Assembly (NCBI RefSeq): GCF_008087625.1
Contig: NZ_CP042997.1
Coordinates: 8,618,001 to 8,682,000, forward strand
DNA from: Aquisphaera giovannonii
GTDB taxonomy: Bacteria; Planctomycetota; Planctomycetia; Isosphaerales; Isosphaeraceae
Direction: 5' to 3'
Length of the DNA: 64,000 nt
The position numbers and the translations under genes were made by a program. A model generated the notes under the pieces. The model worked only from the letters and a program-made list of their open reading frames with translations. It was not told the DNA's origin and ran no database searches. This document shows, one piece after another, positions 27,748-34,340 of this stretch; positions within the stretch are counted from its first letter, which is position 1, and every line of letters starts with the position of its first letter.

Positions 27748-29331
27748 CTAGACCATCGCGTCCAGGGTGACCAGGTCGGCCGGTTGGGAGAGGTTCGCGG
27801 CCAGCTTTTGAACGGCCTGCGCCAGCTTGTTGACGCCGCTGGCGGTCGCGTTCGTGTTCTTGGCGATCTGATCCTGCGTCTTGCCGGACGGGTCGCCGAA
27901 CTTCGATCGCAGGGTGATCGAGGCCGCCTCGGCGGAGCCGGCCAGGGCCGCCCCGGAGAACGCCTTCCCCTCGCGGGGGGCCTTCGCCGCCTTGTCCGCC
28001 TTCTCTTTGCCGCCCGCGATCCCGAGTTTTGAGAAATCGACTCCCGCGGGCCTGGCGAGATCCTTGCGAAGCGCGTCGATCTTCTGCCGGGCCTTGTCGA
28101 AATACTCGTTGACGGACGCCGAGGCGTCGGGGGCCAGGGCGGCTTTCTCGAATTCCTTCCGTTGGGCTTCGGCCGTGGCCTTGAAGGAATTCGCCCATTT
28201 CTTCATCTCGGGATCGCCGATGCTGCCGATGCGACGGCCGGCGTTGGGGTCCATGAAGGCCCCGAAATTCTTCTTGTCGAAGACGCCCGAGAAATCGCCC
28301 ATCGCCATGGAGATGAGCGGCTTCAGGGTCGACAGCCGGTCGATGATCTCGCCCACGCCTTCGGTGATCGAGGCCTGCGCCAGCTTCCAGTCACGCGCGA
28401 TGGTCTGGAATGCGTCCGCCACGCCGCCGGCCGTCTTTTGGAGCCAGCCCATCGACTCGGCCGCCTGGCTCGCGCCGCCCACCGTACCAGCCGCCCAATC
28501 GAGGGCCGCCGCCTTGTTCCCCTGCCAAGCGAGGTTCAGCGCCTCGATCCCTACGTTGATCTCAGCCAGGCCCTTTCCCACGACAGGCAGGAGCGTCTCC
28601 CCGATCGAGGCCGCGAGGTTGCCGACCCTCCCCGTTGCCTCGCGGGATGCATTGGCGAACCCATCGGCCGTCTTCGCCAGGTCGCCCTGCGCGTCCTTAA
28701 GCCCGCCCATGATGATGGACGCGCGGGCCGCAACCTTCGCTTGGTTGGATAGCTCTTGCCCCGCCTTGACCAAGCCCATTTCCAGAGCCTTGGCCTTGAC
28801 CATATCCTCATTCATGAGGATGCCGAGATCCTTCAATGGCTCGCTCTCGCCGGACAGGCCCGACCGGAGCTTGTTGAACGCGGCGTCGAAGTCCAGGTTG
28901 AAGAACGACGACGCATCGCCGGACAGCTTAACGAACTGCGAGGCGAGATCGGCCGCCTGGCCTTCGGTGAACCCGGCCCCCTTGAACAGACCGCCGAGCT
29001 TGCCCGATGCGTCGAGGAACTCGTTTTTGGACGTGCCGAACGCCTCGGCCATGGCGTCGGCATCGGCCGTGATCTTGCCGGCCGCCTTGCCGAAGATCGA
29101 TTGAACCTTGTTGATGTTCTCGCTGAGATCCGAGGCCGCGGAGATCATCTTGCCGAAGCCGATGGCCGAGGCCGCGCCGAAGGCCGCCGTGAAGGCCCCT
29201 GCGATCAACGCGCCGGTGCCGGTGGCGCTCTTCTCGAAGCTCTGGAGTGACCGCTGGGCGGAGGCGAGGCCGGATTTGAACTTCGCCGTATCCGCCATCA
29301 TGGCGATCGAGATTTTGCCGACTAAGGCCAT
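27748..29331 (-). CDS. Phage tail tape measure-like protein
   Basis: A 527-residue protein. The N-terminus (ALVGKISIAMMADTAKFKSG, then SAQRSLQSFEKSATGTGALI) is typical of tape-measure proteins, followed by the hydrophobic AGAFTAAFGAASAIGFGKMI and a long helical region (LSENINKVQSIFGKAAGKI, KDAQGDLAKTADGFANASRE). The length is short compared with usual tape-measure proteins (often over 700), which would imply a short tail. AAGGAA precedes the ATG at 29331; an in-frame upstream extension has no support. No other tail gene is visible. Confidence 0.82.
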   Translation of the reverse strand: MALVGKISIAMMADTAKFKSGLASAQRSLQSFEKSATGTGALIAGAFTAAFGAASAIGFGKMISAASDLSENINKVQSIFGKAAGKITADADAMAEAFGTSKNEFLDASGKLGGLFKGAGFTEGQAADLASQFVKLSGDASSFFNLDFDAAFNKLRSGLSGESEPLKDLGILMNEDMVKAKALEMGLVKAGQELSNQAKVAARASIIMGGLKDAQGDLAKTADGFANASREATGRVGNLAASIGETLLPVVGKGLAEINVGIEALNLAWQGNKAAALDWAAGTVGGASQAAESMGWLQKTAGGVADAFQTIARDWKLAQASITEGVGEIIDRLSTLKPLISMAMGDFSGVFDKKNFGAFMDPNAGRRIGSIGDPEMKKWANSFKATAEAQRKEFEKAALAPDASASVNEYFDKARQKIDALRKDLARPAGVDFSKLGIAGGKEKADKAAKAPREGKAFSGAALAGSAEAASITLRSKFGDPSGKTQDQIAKNTNATASGVNKLAQAVQKLAANLSQPADLVTLDAMV

Positions 29332-29400
29332 CGCTGAGTTCCTTGATATGTGTGAGTGCGAATGAACGAGGCTTTGTTTCATCCCCCGGCAGACGGAAGG

Positions 29401-29443
29401 CCAGCCACCCAAGGGCAGGGCTGCCCCTCGATTGGGCGGCTGG
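29401..29443. repeat. Intergenic inverted repeat of the element's dispersed motif
   Basis: CCAGCCACCCAA (29401-29412) and TTGGGCGGCTGG (29432-29443) form a 12-bp stem with one wobble around a GGGCAGGGCTGCCCC loop that can itself pair. It lies between the tape-measure gene and the next gene. Confidence 0.75.
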
Positions 29444-29456
29444 CGTTGGCCGGCGG

Positions 29457-30026
29457 TTAGGCATAGGTCGGGAAGATGTCGCCGGCGCGGGCCCGTGGGC
29501 TGCGCAGGGCCGAAAGATATCGCTCTCCAGCCTGCGTGAGCCGCGCCCCGGTGGCCAGCTTCACGAAGCCGCCCTTCAGTTCCTGGCACGCCCGTTCCTC
29601 GGGAAGGTCGAGCGCCACCCCTTTCCCGTGATGCGAGCTATTAAACATCAGGCAGTCCGCGGTGACCGTCACCTTAATGCGAGGCTGGCCGTTGAACGGA
29701 TCGGGAGGTGGCGTCGGCTTGACCGGGGGCCTCCTATCGGGAAGCGGCTCGGTCAACTGCGACGGGTCCACGATCTCGGCCGCGCCGTCCCTATGGAGAT
29801 CGAGGGCCCGGAACTGGCTCGCGATACCCTCCTGTCCGGCTGCCAGGATGTGCCGATGGGCAACCACGCCTTCGCGGAGCGCCTTGATCCTGACCGTGTA
29901 TTCAGCCTTCCCGGCCTCCACCCAATGCTCGGCCAGCGTTTCGGGCACGGTCAGAAGCTCGCCGGCCCCGCGGATCTCGCCGTTGTGGATGAGGGCCTTG
30001 GTCAGTTTGACGGTTTCGATCGCCAT
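29457..30026 (-). CDS. Hypothetical phage-related protein between capsid and tape measure genes
   Basis: A 189-residue protein (AIETVKLTKALIHNGEIRGA, then VPETLAEHWVEAGKAEYTVR). The N-terminal part looks like a small head-tail or structural domain; there is a Pro-rich linker (PDRRPPVKPTPPPDP) near residue 100. No family recognised with confidence. GGAGAG lies 9 bases before the ATG. Its place directly downstream of the capsid gene suggests a virion role. Confidence 0.65.
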   Translation of the reverse strand: MAIETVKLTKALIHNGEIRGAGELLTVPETLAEHWVEAGKAEYTVRIKALREGVVAHRHILAAGQEGIASQFRALDLHRDGAAEIVDPSQLTEPLPDRRPPVKPTPPPDPFNGQPRIKVTVTADCLMFNSSHHGKGVALDLPEERACQELKGGFVKLATGARLTQAGERYLSALRSPRARAGDIFPTYA

Positions 30027-30069
30027 GTGAAAACTCTCCGATGCTTCGGTTGGGAAGGAAGGCGGGGGA

Positions 30070-30102
30070 GGCAGCCGCCCAATGCGGGGCTGGGCGGCTG
30101 CC
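30070..30102. repeat. Perfect inverted repeat of the dispersed motif
   Basis: GGCAGCCGCCCA (30070-30081) and TGGGCGGCTGCC (30091-30102), a perfect 12-bp stem with a 9-base loop, between the capsid gene and the 189-residue gene. No T-run follows, so it is not a classic terminator. Confidence 0.8.
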
Positions 30103-30117
30103 GGTCGGGGCTGGGGC

Positions 30118-31194
30118 TTAGGAAGTCACGATGTCGGTCGCCGCGCAGAACGCCGCGGGCTGGCGAACGAGGATGTCCACGTCCTGAAAGAGGTTCACGC
30201 GCACGACTCCGAGTGTCGAAGCCTTGTACGGGTCAACCAATACGTCCGCAACGCTGAAAAGCTGGATGACCAGGTTCGACCAGTCTGCGTATACGATCGA
30301 ACCGAGATTTGTCCCGGTGCCCTTTGTCGTGTTGTCCGGCATGTTGCCAGTTGACCAGGCTGGCTTGCCCAAGACGCGATCCGCATCAGACCAGAGCCAG
30401 GCCCCGGAGCCCGCGGACGAACCATCGATCGAACGCATCTTCGATCTCGTCGCAACGCTGGCCACCCAGCCGAGCGAGGCCGAAGCCGCGGCATCTCCGT
30501 TCGCGGCGGCGACCGCCTTCTCCATGGCGACGAGAGTTGCGCGGGTCGGCACTCCGCCGTTCGTGCCAAGGGCCACGCTGCCAATGCCCGAAGTCTGAAG
30601 AATGCCCGTCGGCTGGCCGCTCGATCCGCTGCCATTGAGGGCCGCCCGATCGATCTCGACGGCCGCCCCGGTGATCAGGTCGTCAATCACCATCCGTTCG
30701 ACCGCCGGGCCGCCTTGGGACAGCATGCGGGTCGTGATATCGACGTACGCGGCCACGGTCCGGGGGCTAGCCACTACGGCCGCAGTCGTCGGATTGGTCG
30801 AACTGCCCGGGGCCGCAGCCTCATTCACCCAAGAGGTTTGAGCCGCGGTCAATTTGCGGGGCAGCTGGACTTGCCCGTAATTCGTCGTCTCGCCCGATCG
30901 GAGGTCGCCGAGGAACGCGCCGGCCAGGCCGCAGACCAGCTTAGGCCGCAGGATGTCCGCGGTCCCGGCCAGATACTTATAGATCGCCCCGGAACCGGCC
31001 GTCGTGTCGAGCGCTCGCTCTTCAAATGAGCCGCCCAGCAACGCCGGGATCGGCACCAGGAATCCCTGGGGGGAGATGCCGAGAGATCGAGCAAGAGCCT
31101 GGCCGGCCTCGCCCTCAAATCCCCCGGAATTGATCCTCTTGCCGTCCACACATCGCTTGATCGCACTGAATAGGGAATACTGATGATTAGACAT
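30118..31194 (-). CDS. HK97-family major capsid protein
   Basis: A 358-residue capsid protein of the HK97 fold. Diagnostic stretches are AAYVDITTRMLSQGGPAVER (the N-arm/E-loop to P-domain transition), DDLITGAAVEIDRAALNGSG and the C-terminal VYADWSNLVIQLFSVADVLV with VRVNLFQDVDILVRQPAAF. AGGAA precedes the ATG. A prohead protease gene is not visible next to it, although many HK97 capsids need one; the N-terminal 100 residues may act as scaffold. In the element this implies its own particle, or redirection of a helper phage particle. Confidence 0.9.
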   Translation of the reverse strand: MSNHQYSLFSAIKRCVDGKRINSGGFEGEAGQALARSLGISPQGFLVPIPALLGGSFEERALDTTAGSGAIYKYLAGTADILRPKLVCGLAGAFLGDLRSGETTNYGQVQLPRKLTAAQTSWVNEAAAPGSSTNPTTAAVVASPRTVAAYVDITTRMLSQGGPAVERMVIDDLITGAAVEIDRAALNGSGSSGQPTGILQTSGIGSVALGTNGGVPTRATLVAMEKAVAAANGDAAASASLGWVASVATRSKMRSIDGSSAGSGAWLWSDADRVLGKPAWSTGNMPDNTTKGTGTNLGSIVYADWSNLVIQLFSVADVLVDPYKASTLGVVRVNLFQDVDILVRQPAAFCAATDIVTS

Positions 31195-31265
31195 CGCGAT
31201 TCCTATGGGATGGGAGGGGAAACGAAGGTTGATTGACAGGGATGCCGCGCGACGTTGAGCGGCTG

Positions 31266-31670
31266 TCAGATCCCGGCCTCGGAGATCTCGATCAGGAGGA
31301 GCAAAGCCTCGCGGCTCGGCAAATGCCCCGCCCTACGCTGACGGTTGATCAGATCCCGGGCCGCCACGGCCACGGCCCGGACGTCGGCCGCGTTGTCCCG
31401 GGATTCGCAGAGCCGTTCAAGGCAGCCCCGGATGAGCCGGACACTGGCATCCTTCAGCGGGGCGGATAGGTCGATCTTGCCGATGTCCACGCGATCGGGC
31501 TGCCGGTCTTCGGCGGTTGGCTCCGGCGCCATGGCGGGGGCGGGCTTGCCTTGCTGGGAGGCCGTGCGGGCGAGCCCTTCACGGATCATCCGGTCTGTAT
31601 CCATGCCGCGCCGGGTACGGCCGCCGAGATCCGCGGATTCCGGTTCTCCGGCCGAGGTCTTCGTCGTCAT
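31266..31670 (-). CDS. Hypothetical phage-related protein
   Basis: A 134-residue hydrophilic protein (MTTKTSAGEPESADLGGRTR to EALLLLIEISEAGI). The C-terminal 70 residues are helical (DASVRLIRGCLERLCESRDN). No family recognised. AAAGGAA lies before ATG 31670; longer in-frame starts upstream lack a site. It lies just upstream of the capsid gene, where scaffolding or protease genes are often found, but no protease motif is visible. Confidence 0.55.
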   Translation of the reverse strand: MTTKTSAGEPESADLGGRTRRGMDTDRMIREGLARTASQQGKPAPAMAPEPTAEDRQPDRVDIGKIDLSAPLKDASVRLIRGCLERLCESRDNAADVRAVAVAARDLINRQRRAGHLPSREALLLLIEISEAGI

Positions 31671-31708
31671 CGTCGTTCCTTTCGGCACCATCGCCGGGTT
31701 CACGCTTT

Positions 31709-31757
31709 CCAGCCACCCAATTGGGCGGCCGCGGGGCGTCACTTCGTTGGGCGGCTG
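31709..31757. repeat. Inverted copies of the dispersed motif
   Basis: CCAGCCACCCAA (31709-31720) can pair with TTGGGCGG directly next to it (31721-31728) or with TTGGGCGGCTG at 31747-31757. It is a third intergenic stem-loop of the same kind, overlapping the end of a very small frame. Confidence 0.7.
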
Positions 31758-31834
31758 AACAATCGCCGCAGGATGATCATGGTGATTCGGGCCTCGGTCT
31801 TGAGCCGATCCCACGCGGTTTCACGGTTCGCCAT
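31739..31834 (-). CDS. Very small basic reading frame
   Basis: 31 residues, MANRETAWDRLKTEARITMI and onward, basic and helical. It overlaps the end of the upstream 113-residue gene by 14 bp, as coupled genes do, but the 3' part contains the motif copy and it may be spurious. Confidence 0.3.
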   Translation of the reverse strand: MANRETAWDRLKTEARITMIILRRLFSRPTK

Positions 31835-32162
31835 TCTGTGTCCTCGATTGGGCTTCGATGGCCTCGGCCTCGCCCGGCAAGAGCAGGGCCAGCCGCTCCA
31901 GGTACGCCGTTTCGCCTTCCCTGAATGCATCCCGGGGCTCGGGGGCATCCCACTGCCAGAATCCGGCCGGCCGAGTGCCCGGGTTCGCCGCCGCCCACTC
32001 GCGGATAATCTGTTCGCCATGCCCTTTCCAGGCCGGCAGGAGTTTGTCATCGGCGAACAGGGCCCGGCCACGGCTGTTGTCGCCCCACTCAAGGAAGAAC
32101 CTCGTGAGGGCGTCGCAGGCCGCCGCCGGGTTTCGCCGGTAGCGGGGTCTTGGGCTCGGCAT
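31821..32162 (-). CDS. Conserved phage/island-type hypothetical protein
   Basis: 113 residues. The segment GEQIIREWAAANPGTRPAGF followed by WQWDAPEPR is a pattern I know from hypothetical proteins of phages and genomic islands, often near terminase genes. Function unknown. It starts 5 bp after the terminase small subunit gene ends, so the two are co-transcribed. Confidence 0.6.
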   Translation of the reverse strand: MPSPRPRYRRNPAAACDALTRFFLEWGDNSRGRALFADDKLLPAWKGHGEQIIREWAAANPGTRPAGFWQWDAPEPRDAFREGETAYLERLALLLPGEAEAIEAQSRTQNGEP

Positions 32163-32167
32163 GTGAC

Positions 32168-32509
32168 TCAGCTAACGCCTTTCGCCGAGGAATCGGGGTC
32201 CAGCCGAAGGGCCTTCATCGCCGAGATGAAGACGTTTTGGGCCTCCTTGGCGATCGCGACGCACGGGTGGCCCTTGATGCTGTTGCGGCCGTCGCAGACC
32301 GTGATTCCCTCAGCCGCGATGATCAGCCGGGCTTGCTCCGCTCGATCCCGGGCGTTCATGGCCTCCAGGAGGATCGCCAACGCCTCCGGATACTGGCCGA
32401 AGTTGTAATCCCGGACGATCGAGCGCCAAAGGGCCGCGCTGCCCTCCGAAAGATGCCCGGGCGGCTCGGGGCTCATGCCGATGCTGGGTGTCCCGTGATG
32501 CTTGCTCAT
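32168..32509 (-). CDS. Terminase small subunit, P27-like
   Basis: 113 residues with the P27 small-terminase pattern: HLSEGSAALWRSIVRDYNF near the N-terminus, a helical middle (ALAILLEAMNARDRAEQARL) and EGITVCDGRNSIKGHPCVAI followed by a C-terminal helix ending LRLDP. Small terminases recognise the packaging site on DNA. No large subunit follows, in contrast to normal phage genomes. A lone small subunit that redirects the helper's large subunit is characteristic of some satellites. Confidence 0.75.
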   Translation of the reverse strand: MSKHHGTPSIGMSPEPPGHLSEGSAALWRSIVRDYNFGQYPEALAILLEAMNARDRAEQARLIIAAEGITVCDGRNSIKGHPCVAIAKEAQNVFISAMKALRLDPDSSAKGVS

Positions 32510-32676
32510 GTAATATGCCTATTGGTTTATCGACGTTTCGGCCCAAGGTTCCGCGAGAAATCGCGCCAGGGCACGTCGGTCCACAAGGTCGAGTCGCGTA
32601 GCAAATGGACTCCCCTACCCATCCATGTGCGTTGATGGGTCTGGGTATCTCGCCATGCCTGCGGGCCTGCGGCAGC

Positions 32677-32934
32677 TCACTCCGCACGCGCCGGCCGGAT
32701 CGATCGGGTCACGACATCGTTCAATTCGAAGACATCGACGCGTTGCCTGGTCTGGCACGGCAGGACATGGGCCGGCAGTTCGCCGGATCGGATCAACGTC
32801 CGGATGGCCTTCTCGCTCAGGCCCACGATCCGGCTGGCCGCGGCGATGCTCACGTATCGGCTGAGCGTCGCCGGCCGGCCGCGGTCCCCATGGCCAGGAC
32901 CGGTGCTGGCTGATGCTGGTGCGGTGATGCTCAT
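32677..32934 (-). CDS. Helix-turn-helix DNA-binding protein (excisionase/AlpA type)
   Basis: 85 residues with a MerR-like winged helix: YVSIAAASRIVGLSEKAIRT then LIRSGELPAHVLPCQTRQRV and DVFELNDVV. This is the excisionase/AlpA pattern of integrative elements. ATG 32934 is chosen because AGGTG lies about 10 bases upstream. It probably binds DNA near the attachment sites or regulates the structural genes. Confidence 0.75.
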   Translation of the reverse strand: MSITAPASASTGPGHGDRGRPATLSRYVSIAAASRIVGLSEKAIRTLIRSGELPAHVLPCQTRQRVDVFELNDVVTRSIRPARAE

Positions 32935-33144
32935 GGCTTCACACCTCGTGAAACGGGAATTCAACAGGTCTCTACCCATATAATGTATTTTTCACCCGCC
33001 TTAACGCTGGCAATCCGAGAGAAATCCGGGGGAATCGCCCAGAAATAGGGAAATTCCCCCAGGCGATCCCGCGGAACCCCGGGGGAGGGGATAGGCGCCC
33101 AAGGAGGGCTGGCGACACGCTGCGCCTGGGGCCCGCATTTGGCC

Positions 33145-33555
33145 CTAGGACGTGCCGCGGGGACGCACCAGGTAGATCGCACGTCCCGGCTCCCCAGGCC
33201 CGTCAGCGTGGCGTATAGGCGACCGCCAGCGCCGCCCGCGGTGAATCCCCTCGCCATCGGCCGAACAGCCGAGGCAGACCGCGGATCGCGGGGGCCGCCC
33301 TTGGCATATGGGGCAGGTCCGCCCCTCCACCGGACGCGATGCCGGGTCCGCCCCCCAGTAGTGGTTAGTCGGCCGGTGGCTCGGAGTCTCGTGCTTCCGC
33401 GGCCGGCCTCGCTTGCGCCTAGGCGGCGGGGCATCGTCGTCGGACGGAAGGCGTCGCGGGGCCGGATCGGGTAGCGGCGGGTCCGGAAGCCCCTCGTGGC
33501 GGCGGCTCCATCCGATCAGGTTTGCCCCCAGGAGCACGTAATGTTCGCGACTCAA
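33145..33555 (-). CDS. Zinc-ribbon protein with AT-hook-like motif
   Basis: 136 residues starting at TTG, with AAGGAG 4-9 bases upstream. A basic KRGRPRKH segment near residue 48 looks like an AT-hook, and CPICQGRPPRSAVCLGC is a treble-clef or ribbon zinc site. Possibly DNA-binding. Its gene lies between the origin-like array and the HTH gene. No family recognised. Confidence 0.55.
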   Translation of the reverse strand: MSREHYVLLGANLIGWSRRHEGLPDPPLPDPAPRRLPSDDDAPPPRRKRGRPRKHETPSHRPTNHYWGADPASRPVEGRTCPICQGRPPRSAVCLGCSADGEGIHRGRRWRSPIRHADGPGEPGRAIYLVRPRGTS

Positions 33556-33613
33556 TGGTCACTCCTTCGTGACAGCGGACGAGATACGGATAGGCGTGAA
33601 CGGCCCGCAGGGA

Positions 33614-33928
33614 TCACTTGCCCGCGGCGGCGCGACGACGGCGGGTTTCGAGCTTTTTGGCCCGGGCGAACCGGATCGGCTCGGCCGGGTCGGCATTGCA
33701 CGATTCACATAACAGTATGGTCATTGGTTTCGGATAGTCGGGGCTGCCCGGCGCGCTCCACATGCTGATGGGGTCTGGCTGCCCACAGGAGGTGCAACGG
33801 GCCGGGCCGCCGTGATCGCGGTCGCGGGATTCAGGATTGGCCGCCGAAGAGCCGACTGGGGGCCGCGGGGCGGGAATGGGTCGGCCGCTGGCGGCAGTTG
33901 CAGGGGCAGGGGGAAAGATGGTCGGCAC
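33614..33928 (-). CDS. Small zinc-ribbon protein
   Basis: 104 residues, GTG start (GGAG about 11 bases upstream). A CTSCGQPD ... LLCESC pair forms a four-cysteine zinc site; the C-terminus is basic (ARAKKLETRRRRAAAGK). It resembles small phage zinc-finger proteins. Function unknown. Confidence 0.5.
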   Translation of the reverse strand: MPTIFPPAPATAASGRPIPAPRPPVGSSAANPESRDRDHGGPARCTSCGQPDPISMWSAPGSPDYPKPMTILLCESCNADPAEPIRFARAKKLETRRRRAAAGK

Positions 33929-34051
33929 GATGAGGCTCCTGGTGCGGGGTCAAGGGTGATGGGTGACGGGGTACGCGTGGCAAGGTCGGGATAGGCCGGG
34001 CTACGCCGGCGTGAGCCACCCAAGGCGGGCCACGCGGTGCAGCCGGGATGT

Positions 34052-34308
34052 GGTCCACCCCCCGGTCCACCCTTGGTCCACCCTGGAACATGCGAAAAAG
34101 CCCGTAAACTACAGGGTGGTCCACCCGGTCCACCCTTTTGCGGGGTTCTTACTGTTACTGGAGAAGAGAGGCCCCGATAGCTCTCTCCGTCTCAATTTTC
34201 CCTAGGGAGTTAGTTCTCGGAAAAAGGGTGGACCGGGTGGACCACCCTGTAAAAGAAGCGGCGAAACGAAGTCCCAAGGGTGGACCAAGGGTGGACCGGG
34301 GGTGGACC
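34052..34308. other. Mirror-symmetric iteron array, probable replication origin
   Basis: Ten copies of a 9-mer. Left arm, GGTCCACCC at 34052, 34064, 34075, 34118 and 34127. Right arm, the reverse complement GGGTGGACC at 34226, 34235, 34278, 34289 and 34300. The spacings mirror each other (12, 11, 43, 9 on the left; 9, 43, 11, 11 on the right). Between them lie 90 bp of less GC-rich DNA with runs of T and A. The array is 33 bp downstream of the primase-helicase stop codon. Iterons on both sides of an AT-rich stretch next to the replication protein gene is the origin layout known from staphylococcal pathogenicity islands. No gene is present in 33929-34340. Confidence 0.8.
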
Positions 34309-34340
34309 GGGCTCGGCCGTCGGGGCGGATCGCGAGCCGC

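Noticed and set aside
30061-30110. Inverted repeat read as a rho-independent terminator
   Set aside because: The stem is good but there is no T-run on either side, and the same motif occurs inside genes.
34052-34308. Repeated 9-mers read as a CRISPR array
   Set aside because: Repeats are 9 bp, in both orientations, with spacings of 9-43 bp, and no cas genes are near; an iteron array explains them.
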